The notes below the pieces were generated by a model. It had not been told where the DNA came from. It searched no databases and saw only the letters and a list, made by a program, of their open reading frames with translations. Shown here in pieces: positions 8,082 to 14,484 of a stretch of DNA of 29,408 bases (positions are counted from its first letter, which is position 1; each line of letters starts with the position of its first letter). A program made the position numbers and the translations under genes. Source of the DNA: DAONJL01 sp035405645 [NCBI: bacterium] (GTDB taxonomy: Bacteria; JAGOBX01; DAONJL01); NCBI GenBank assembly GCA_035405645.1, contig DAONJL010000018.1:1-29408 (forward strand), read 5' to 3'.

Positions 8082-8903
8082 ATGGCATTTTATAATTCTG
8101 ATTTTCATAGAAATTATTTTCATTCTTTTCATCAAACATTAATTGGTAGAATAATAATAATAAATTCAATAATTTTTCTTCTCGCTTTTTTCAATGTCAA
8201 AATAAATAATTATTCAATAATAAATTTATTTGGTCTTTTACCCGCTGATTTGTTAAAATTCAAAATCTGGCAAATTTTTACTTATATGTTTGTTCATTCT
8301 GATATTATGCATTTATTCTGGAATATGCTTACTTTACTAATGTTTGGAATAGAACTTGAAAGATTATGGGGCGCAAAAGAATTATTTAAATACTATTTAA
8401 TATGTGGTGCTGGTGCTGCTGTGTTTTCTTTTCTTTTTATTAATAATACTTCTATTTATATTATTGGTGCATCAGGTGCTATTTTCGGGCTTATGCTTGC
8501 TTATAGTAAAATTTATCCTGACAGTGAAATTTTATTCTTTTTTGTATTTCCTATAAAAATTAAATATGCAGTAATTATTTTAGCTATCATCAGTTTGCTA
8601 TTAAGTTTTGATAGAACAACAAATATTGCACATTTTACACATTTAGGTGGATTTGTTATTGGTTATTTATATCTCTTTTTTCAAACAAAAACTTTTAGTT
8701 TTCAAAATTACATTCAAAATATTCAGCAAAAAAAAAGAAAGAATAAATTAATAAAATTAGATAAAGAAATAAGTTTAATGCAATCAAAAGTCGATGAATT
8801 ATTAAAAAAAATTTCGGAAAGTGGAATAAATAGTTTAACTAAATCAGAAAGAAAAATATTATTAAAAGCATCAGAATTAATAAAACAAAAAGATGAAATA
8901 TAA
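8082..8903 (+). CDS. Rhomboid family intramembrane serine protease
   Basis: Rhomboids cleave transmembrane substrates within the membrane using a Ser-His dyad. This 273-residue protein has about six transmembrane segments between residues 22 and 203. HLFWN (His77 to Asn81) supplies the oxyanion-side residues, the nucleophile is Ser131 in GASGAIFG, and the catalytic His is most likely His187 in AHFTHLGG. A basic, helical cytoplasmic tail (about 205-273) follows, as in many bacterial rhomboids. I start it at ATG 8082, which has TTGGAG 9 nt upstream, instead of at an in-frame TTG at 8055 inside yjbQ. Its last 11 nt overlap the next gene. Substrate unknown. Confidence 0.92.
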   Translation: MAFYNSDFHRNYFHSFHQTLIGRIIIINSIIFLLAFFNVKINNYSIINLFGLLPADLLKFKIWQIFTYMFVHSDIMHLFWNMLTLLMFGIELERLWGAKELFKYYLICGAGAAVFSFLFINNTSIYIIGASGAIFGLMLAYSKIYPDSEILFFFVFPIKIKYAVIILAIISLLLSFDRTTNIAHFTHLGGFVIGYLYLFFQTKTFSFQNYIQNIQQKKRKNKLIKLDKEISLMQSKVDELLKKISESGINSLTKSERKILLKASELIKQKDEI

Positions 8904-10371
8904 AATTTTTATTTTATTATTTTTATTGATTGTAAATTTATATAGTGAAGATACACCGATTATTTTAAATTTTAATTACAATCTGATATTTGGAAATGAT
9001 ATTCAATTATTTCAATTTTCAAATTTTACTTATGAAGATAATAAAAAAGATATAAAAAAAATAATACCAAAAAGAATTATAAAAAACAAACCAGAAATTG
9101 ATGAATTGATTATTCAACAATTGGATTTTGAAAAAGAAATAAATTATTATTTTAATGATGTTGAAAATAAATTAGATTTTTATTTAGCGTATTTATATTA
9201 TCCAGAAGATAATTATTTTCCTTTACTTAAAAAGTTAGATTTTACTTATGAGATAAATAAAAGAGTGAATAATTTTGAAATAGAAAAATTTGATTTTAAA
9301 AATTTTTTTTATTTCCCTATTAATTCAAAAATTTTATCAAATGTAATAATTCGTAATAATGATAGAATTGTAATATCATATAAAGAAAAAGTAAAAAATA
9401 AATTTGCTATAAATATTTTTAAAACAGAGTTTTTAGGTGGAATCGAATTTGAAGTGTTGACAAAAAATAAACAAGAAAAAATTCCATTTGCAACAATAAA
9501 AATAATAAATACATTAAATGAACCAATAAAGATAGTGAAAGCAGATGAAAATGGTAAAACATCTTTTTTAAAAGACGAAATTTTATTATTTGATAATTCT
9601 AATGATAAACCATATTATATTGAAGTATATAATCAAGGTCAAAAAATAAAAGAAGATAAATTACATATTGTAGCCAATCGTCATAAAAGCATTACCACCT
9701 GTTCAATAATTACAGACCAGGAACCTTTATCATTTTATGTAGGTAAAAAAGTAAAAATAAAAGGAAGAGTTTTATATCAGGATATTTATGAAAAAATAAA
9801 ACCAGTGCAAGAAACAAAAATAAAATTATATGATGAAGAAGTAGGATTAACAGATATATATTCAACAAATTTTGAAAGGAATTTTCTTGCAGAAACATAT
9901 ACAAATTCAGATGGTGAATTTGAATTTAAAGAAATTGTAAATTATGATGGAAAATATAAAGACACAATTGATGCAATAATAATATTAGAATTAGAAACAA
10001 AAGATTCAAAAATGATAAATACATATTTAGGAACAGATATAGTTTATAGAATAAATATATACAAGCAGGAAAATATCTGGCCCATTGAAAATGAATATTG
10101 TACCAATGATATAATAATAACAGAAGAAAATAAAGATTATGATAAATATTTATTATTTCAATTAATAAATGAAAGTTATAAAAAAGAAAAGATTGATTGG
10201 TTCAGAAAAGCAAATAAATTACAAATAGTTTATCCTTTTTTACAATTAAAAAATTTAGAATTTACAAGTTTTAATTATCAATCAACAGAGAATATATTAA
10301 GAATATCAAAACAGATTGGTGATAAGATTTTAAAAACAGGTTCAGCTGAAAAATTTTTATTGTTTCAATAA
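8893..10371 (+). CDS. Secreted protein with alpha-2-macroglobulin-like (MG) beta-sandwich domains, function unknown
   Basis: The 492-residue product starts with a clear signal peptide (KYK, a hydrophobic core to about 17, cleavage near YSED). No lipobox cysteine is present, so it is probably periplasmic or exported. Residues about 180-262 resemble a macroglobulin/transthyretin-like domain ending in DENGKTSF. Residues about 266-385 resemble the MG2/MG3 unit of alpha-2-macroglobulins: TTCSIITDQEPLSFYVG, then GRVLYQD, then TNSDGEFEF. The usual thioester region and bait region are absent, and at 492 residues it is far shorter than bacterial alpha-2-macroglobulins (over 1,500). No frameshift is evident. 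It overlaps the rhomboid gene by 11 nt and, tail to tail, the metallophosphoesterase gene by 15 bp. Domain recognition is by pattern only. Confidence 0.6.
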   Translation: MKYKIFILLFLLIVNLYSEDTPIILNFNYNLIFGNDIQLFQFSNFTYEDNKKDIKKIIPKRIIKNKPEIDELIIQQLDFEKEINYYFNDVENKLDFYLAYLYYPEDNYFPLLKKLDFTYEINKRVNNFEIEKFDFKNFFYFPINSKILSNVIIRNNDRIVISYKEKVKNKFAINIFKTEFLGGIEFEVLTKNKQEKIPFATIKIINTLNEPIKIVKADENGKTSFLKDEILLFDNSNDKPYYIEVYNQGQKIKEDKLHIVANRHKSITTCSIITDQEPLSFYVGKKVKIKGRVLYQDIYEKIKPVQETKIKLYDEEVGLTDIYSTNFERNFLAETYTNSDGEFEFKEIVNYDGKYKDTIDAIIILELETKDSKMINTYLGTDIVYRINIYKQENIWPIENEYCTNDIIITEENKDYDKYLLFQLINESYKKEKIDWFRKANKLQIVYPFLQLKNLEFTSFNYQSTENILRISKQIGDKILKTGSAEKFLLFQ

Positions 10372-10851
10372 ATCAATTATTTCAACATTCATATCCTGTG
10401 TATTTAAAATACAAATATAAGATTTGCCTAAAAGCCATGTTCCAGTTTCACCTGGATTTATTATTAATGTATTTTTTATTTTTCTAATATCCTGTTTATG
10501 AGTATGGCCATAAACAATAACATCAAATTCACCACTATTTGCTAAAATATCGAGAAAATCAGGTATATGATATAATAAAAATTTTTTATTATCAAGAGTG
10601 AAAATGCCATATCTATCAAAAATTTTTGCTTTATTTTTAAATCTTTCTTTTAAAAAATCCTTTTCACCATCATTATTTCCAAATACGATATACATATCAC
10701 AATTTAATTTTGAAAATTCGTTAAATGTAATTGGAGAGATTATATCACCAGCATGTAAAACTAATTCAACTTTTTTTTCATTAAAAATATCAACTGCTTT
10801 TTTTATTGTATGTAAATTTTCGTGTGAATCAGTCATAATACCAATTAACAT
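10357..10851 (-). CDS. Metallophosphoesterase, YfcE/MJ0936 family
   Basis: This 164-residue phosphodiesterase/phosphatase has every metal motif of the YfcE family in order: DSH near residue 7, HAGD near 34, GNND near 57, a His in LLYHIP, and GHTH near 115. Such enzymes use two metal ions to hydrolyse phosphodiesters; the physiological substrate is unknown. I start it at ATG 10851, not the in-frame GTG at 10860, because AGAGG lies 8 nt before the ATG and runs into the GTG. It is the last gene of a minus-strand operon, starting 12 nt after pilB ends. Its 3' end overlaps the convergent MG-domain gene by 15 bp. Confidence 0.9.
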   Translation of the reverse strand: MLIGIMTDSHENLHTIKKAVDIFNEKKVELVLHAGDIISPITFNEFSKLNCDMYIVFGNNDGEKDFLKERFKNKAKIFDRYGIFTLDNKKFLLYHIPDFLDILANSGEFDVIVYGHTHKQDIRKIKNTLIINPGETGTWLLGKSYICILNTQDMNVEIIDLLKQ

Positions 10852-10863
10852 TATTATCACCTC

Positions 10864-12564
10864 TTATTCTTCTTCTATAAATAATATTTGTTTATTTATT
10901 TCTTCAAAATCTGTTATACCGGCTAATACTTTTTCTAATGCTGATTGTTTTAATGTTTTAAAATTATTTTTTATTGCATACTCTTTGATTTTACTTGCTG
11001 CTGTTTTCTTTAAAACCATTTCTTTTATTTCTTTATCAAATTTTAAAATTTCAAAAACACCTGTTCGACCTTTATAACCTGTATAATTGCAAGAACTACA
11101 ACCTGTTTTTTGATAAATTCGTTCTGGTAAATATGCATTATCAAAATTAAAATTATATTTTGTTAATATATCTTTATTTAATTTTATTGGTTGCTTACAA
11201 TCATTACATAGTTTACGAACCAATCTCTGTGCAATTACTCCATTTATCGATGATGAGATTAAGTATGGTTCAATTCCCATATCTATTAATCTTGAAATAC
11301 TACTGATAGAAGTATTCGTATGTAAAGTAGTTAAAACTAAATGACCTGTAAGTGCACTTTGAATTCCTATCTTGGCTGTTTCTGTATCTCGTATTTCACC
11401 AACTAAAATTATATCAGGGTCCTGCCTTAAAATTGAACGCAAACCATTGGCAAATGTTAACCCTATTTTCAAATTTACTTCTATTTGATTTATGTTTTCA
11501 AGTATATATTCAACCGGGTCTTCAATTGTAATAATATTATAACTCTGTGAATCTAAATTTTGTAAAATTGTATATAATGATGTTGTCTTACCACATCCTG
11601 TTGGTCCACAAACTATTATTATTCCAGATTTTTTTTCTAATATTTCTTTTAATAATTTAAGATTAACATCATCTATGCCTAATCGTTCTATATCTTTTAT
11701 TAAATTTCTTTTTTCAAGTAATCGTAAGACAATTTTTTCGCCTTTTATTGTTGGTGATGTTGAAACACGAATATCAACTTCTTTATTATCAATTACAAGT
11801 TTTATTCTTCCATCCTGTGGTAATCTTTTTTCTGATATATCCATTCCTGAAATAACTTTTATTCTTGAAATTAGATTATTTTGTATGTTTATTGGTAATG
11901 ATATTTTTTTATATAATATACCATCTATTCTAAAACGAATTTTTAATTCGTTTTCTTCTGGTTCAATATGTATATCACTCGCTCGTTCGATTATTGCCTG
12001 TCTGATTATCATATCAACTAATTTAACAATTGATGATGTTTCAACTGATAAATCAATCTTTTTTGTGAGTTTTTCTTCTTCTGTTAAATAATCTTCTTCT
12101 TTATATATTTGCTCGATTATGCTATTTATACTATCTGTTAATTGATATATAGAATTTATAATTTCAATTATTTTTGATTTTGACGCTAATAATGGCAAAA
12201 CATCAAAATTTGTTTTTTTCTTTATTTCTTCAATTATATATATATTTAATGGGTCAGCCATTGCAACCAATAAAACTCTATCACATATTTTAAATAATGG
12301 AATTATTAAATTTTCTTTAATTGTTGTTATATCAAACATTTTAAGAAGTTTATTATCAATTAAATTGTATGAGAGGTTTATAAATGGATTTTCAAGTTTC
12401 TCTGAATATAATAAATATAATTTATCTTCTGAAATTATTTTTTGTTCATTCAAATATTCTATTATTTCTTCAATACTATCACTTCTATTAATTATATTTT
12501 GTATTTCTTCTGAACTTAAGATGTTATTTTCTATTATTATTTCTTTTAATAAATTTATATTCAT
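10864..12564 (-). CDS. pilB: Type IV pilus assembly / type II secretion ATPase, PilB/GspE family
   Basis: This 566-residue hexameric ATPase powers pilus extension or pseudopilus assembly at the inner membrane. An N-terminal MshEN/GspE-N-like domain spans about 45-145. The core has Walker A GPTGCGKT (320-327), the Asp box and Walker B (ILRQDPDIILVGE, 378-390), and the His box TGHLVLTTLHTN (407-418). A Cys4 metal site is formed by CNDC (453-456) and CSSC (489-492), typical of PilB/GspE. Without pilus or secretin genes nearby, PilB versus GspE cannot be settled; PilB is the likelier role given the chemotaxis-like neighbours. AAGGA precedes ATG 12564, which shares a base with the response-regulator stop (TAATG), so the two are translationally coupled. 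Confidence 0.93.
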   Translation of the reverse strand: MNINLLKEIIIENNILSSEEIQNIINRSDSIEEIIEYLNEQKIISEDKLYLLYSEKLENPFINLSYNLIDNKLLKMFDITTIKENLIIPLFKICDRVLLVAMADPLNIYIIEEIKKKTNFDVLPLLASKSKIIEIINSIYQLTDSINSIIEQIYKEEDYLTEEEKLTKKIDLSVETSSIVKLVDMIIRQAIIERASDIHIEPEENELKIRFRIDGILYKKISLPINIQNNLISRIKVISGMDISEKRLPQDGRIKLVIDNKEVDIRVSTSPTIKGEKIVLRLLEKRNLIKDIERLGIDDVNLKLLKEILEKKSGIIIVCGPTGCGKTTSLYTILQNLDSQSYNIITIEDPVEYILENINQIEVNLKIGLTFANGLRSILRQDPDIILVGEIRDTETAKIGIQSALTGHLVLTTLHTNTSISSISRLIDMGIEPYLISSSINGVIAQRLVRKLCNDCKQPIKLNKDILTKYNFNFDNAYLPERIYQKTGCSSCNYTGYKGRTGVFEILKFDKEIKEMVLKKTAASKIKEYAIKNNFKTLKQSALEKVLAGITDFEEINKQILFIEEE

Positions 12565-13151
12565 TATTCTTCCTTAATGATATTTTTTATTTTTTCTGGC
12601 AACTCATCAATATTAAATTTTGACATTATAAAATTTTTTAATATACTTATTTTTTCTTTATTTTTTTCTTCTGCTTTTCTTAATTCAAAACTAATATTTT
12701 CATATAAATCTAAATATTCAGAGTATTCTTTTATTTCACTTTTTGTTTCTATAATGTTTTTTACTTTGACTCTTAAATTATGGATTTCTTCTGATTTTTT
12801 TACTAAAAATAATAATTCTTCGATATCCAATGGTTTGCTCATAAATGCTGAAATATTGTATTTTAACGCTTCTTCAACAACTTTCTCAGAACCAAATGCA
12901 GTTAATAATATAATTTCAATATCTGGATATTCTTTTTTTATTATTTTTGTTAATTCAATTCCATTTAATTTTGGCATGCTTAAATCAGTAATAACTAAAA
13001 ATATTTCATTATGTTTTTCTTTTAATATTTTAACTGCTTCTTCGCCATCATACGCAAGTAAAGATTCATATTTATTTACTTTTAAATTATGCGCTAAAAT
13101 AAAACATAAATTTTTATCATCATCAACTAATAACACTTTTTTATTGGTCAT
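12564..13151 (-). CDS. Response regulator (REC domain with helical tail)
   Basis: This 195-residue protein has one CheY-like receiver domain. Acidic residues Asp10-12, phosphoacceptor Asp56 (VITDLSMPK), Thr84 and Lys106 are all present, so it should be phosphorylatable. Residues about 118-195 form a charged helical, probably coiled-coil tail with no DNA-binding, GGDEF or HD domain. It is therefore likely to act through protein contacts. I use ATG 13151, not GTG 13160, because AGGTG lies 7 nt upstream and overlaps the GTG. The stop overlaps the pilB start by one base, which suggests a role in pilus control. The hybrid CheA encoded divergently 1.3 kb away is a plausible phosphodonor (inference). 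Confidence 0.88.
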   Translation of the reverse strand: MTNKKVLLVDDDKNLCFILAHNLKVNKYESLLAYDGEEAVKILKEKHNEIFLVITDLSMPKLNGIELTKIIKKEYPDIEIILLTAFGSEKVVEEALKYNISAFMSKPLDIEELLFLVKKSEEIHNLRVKVKNIIETKSEIKEYSEYLDLYENISFELRKAEEKNKEKISILKNFIMSKFNIDELPEKIKNIIKEE

Positions 13152-13160
13152 AACAAACAC

Positions 13161-14156
13161 CTATTTTTTTCGCCATAATGATGGCAAATTTCTCTCTAAT
13201 TCAATATTTTTAAATTCTTTACTTTTTCTTGCACCCCATTTCTTCACCCATTCAGCCATATTTTTCAAGCCTTCTAAAATTGTATATTTTTTTGTGTAAT
13301 TAAAGTATTTTTTTATTTTTGTATGTGTGCAATATGCAAATTTTGCTTCCTTTCTTGGTGGATAATATTTTATTTTTAATTTCCAATTAAATAAATCGCT
13401 CACCATTTTTGCTATCTCATTTACAGTTAAAACTTCATCATCACCAATATTAAAAATTTCATTATAACATTTTTTATTAAATGCAGATTGGGTAATTATA
13501 TCAGAAATATTTTTTATATAAGTAAATGCTCGTTGCTGATTTCCATCACCAAATACTGTTAATGGTTTATTTTGTAAAATTTGATTCATAAAAATTCCAA
13601 TTACATTTCGATATTTATCAGCAATATTCTGACGCTCACCAAATACATTATGCGGTCTAAATATTATATAATTTAAGCCAAATAACTCTTTTGTTATTCG
13701 CAATTCTTCTTCAACTGCTAATTTTGCAATACCATAAGAATCCGCTGGTACTGGTTTTGTATCTTCACTAAATGGTGGTTTTAAATGCCCATAAACTGCA
13801 ATTGACGATGTAAAAACAAAACATTTTATATTGTGATTAACAGCGCAATTTATTAGATTTATACTTCCAATTAAATTATTATTGTAATTAAATAATTTTA
13901 TATGTGAACTTAATATTTCTGCTGCATAAGCAGCTAAATGATAAACATAATCTATTTTGTATTCTGAAAATATTCGTTTTATCAATTGAGTATTTGTTAT
14001 TGAACCTTTAATGAATTTCGCTGCTTTATTTACATTTGCTTTATAACCACCACTTAAATCATCTAATACTATAACTTCTTTTTTTAATTTAATTAATTCA
14101 TCAACAACATGAGAACCAATAAAACCAGCGCCACCTGTTACAAGGCAATAACCCAT
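13161..14156 (-). CDS. NAD-dependent epimerase/dehydratase, GalE-like UDP-sugar 4-epimerase
   Basis: This 331-residue extended short-chain dehydrogenase binds NAD through TGGAGFIGSH at its N-terminus. It carries the catalytic triad region TSSIAVYG (Ser near 119) and YGIAK (Tyr near 140, Lys near 144). RPHNVFGERQ, FGDGNQQRAFTYI and a C-terminal LPSLW are usual in UDP-glucose/UDP-GlcNAc 4-epimerases. Whether it acts on Glc or GlcNAc is not decidable. An in-frame extension to 14216 is rejected: ATG 14156 has AAAGGA 7 nt upstream, and the region above it contains a consensus promoter. It heads the minus-strand operon with the response regulator, pilB and the metallophosphoesterase, an unusual pairing of sugar epimerase with pilus motor. 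Confidence 0.88.
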   Translation of the reverse strand: MGYCLVTGGAGFIGSHVVDELIKLKKEVIVLDDLSGGYKANVNKAAKFIKGSITNTQLIKRIFSEYKIDYVYHLAAYAAEILSSHIKLFNYNNNLIGSINLINCAVNHNIKCFVFTSSIAVYGHLKPPFSEDTKPVPADSYGIAKLAVEEELRITKELFGLNYIIFRPHNVFGERQNIADKYRNVIGIFMNQILQNKPLTVFGDGNQQRAFTYIKNISDIITQSAFNKKCYNEIFNIGDDEVLTVNEIAKMVSDLFNWKLKIKYYPPRKEAKFAYCTHTKIKKYFNYTKKYTILEGLKNMAEWVKKWGARKSKEFKNIELERNLPSLWRKK

Positions 14157-14187
14157 AATTTTTTCCTTTGATTTTTTAATTTTTTTT

Positions 14188-14216
14188 ATTATATAAAAAA
14201 AATTTTTTAATGTCAA
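14188..14216 (-). promoter_or_regulatory. Consensus sigma-70 promoter for the epimerase-RR-pilB operon
   Basis: On the minus strand, TTGACA (14216-14211) and TATAAT (14193-14188) are separated by exactly 17 bp, a full-consensus housekeeping promoter. The start would be near 14181, giving a leader of about 25 nt with AAAGGA before ATG 14156. It faces away from the cheA promoter region. Confidence 0.8.
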
Positions 14217-14358
14217 TAAATTATTATCAATGAATGATTTGAAATTATGTGGAGTGAATAAGCAAATGCAAAAAATTATAGAATTGACGATTTAGGTAAA
14301 TAAAGCAGTTTAAAATCTTTAATAAATAAAATATTTTATCAGATAAAAATGATGATAG

Positions 14359-14441
14359 TTGACAAATTTAATTAATCTATATAACAATGATTACAAATTT
14401 TTTAAATTTTATTTGACAAATTTTGGAAAAATTTATATTCT
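14359..14441 (+). promoter_or_regulatory. Tandem promoter candidates upstream of cheA
   Basis: Two TTGACA boxes occur at 14359-14364 and 14413-14418. The distal box is followed by TATAAC (14380-14385, 15-bp spacer). The proximal box is followed by TATATT (14434-14439, 15 bp) or TATTCT (14436-14441, 17 bp). The proximal one would start transcription near 14446, about 40 nt before ATG 14485. The intergenic stretch 14217-14484 otherwise shows only AT-rich sequence with no gene that I can support. Confidence 0.5.
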
Positions 14442-14484
14442 GTTATTTAAACTTTTAAGATTTAAAATGATGAGAGGTTTTAGT

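Noticed and set aside
10598-12091. Plus-strand frames of 159 and 138 codons opposite the metallophosphoesterase and pilB genes
   Set aside because: Both are shadows of well-conserved minus-strand genes with intact catalytic motifs.
12577-13299. 240-codon plus-strand frame opposite the response regulator and the 3' end of the epimerase gene
   Set aside because: It spans two real genes antisense, has a Ser/Phe-rich composition, and has no promoter or Shine-Dalgarno.
14359-14484. N-terminal extension of cheA from TTG 14359
   Set aside because: It would overlap both TTGACA promoter boxes and lacks a Shine-Dalgarno, whereas ATG 14485 has AGAGG 7 nt upstream.
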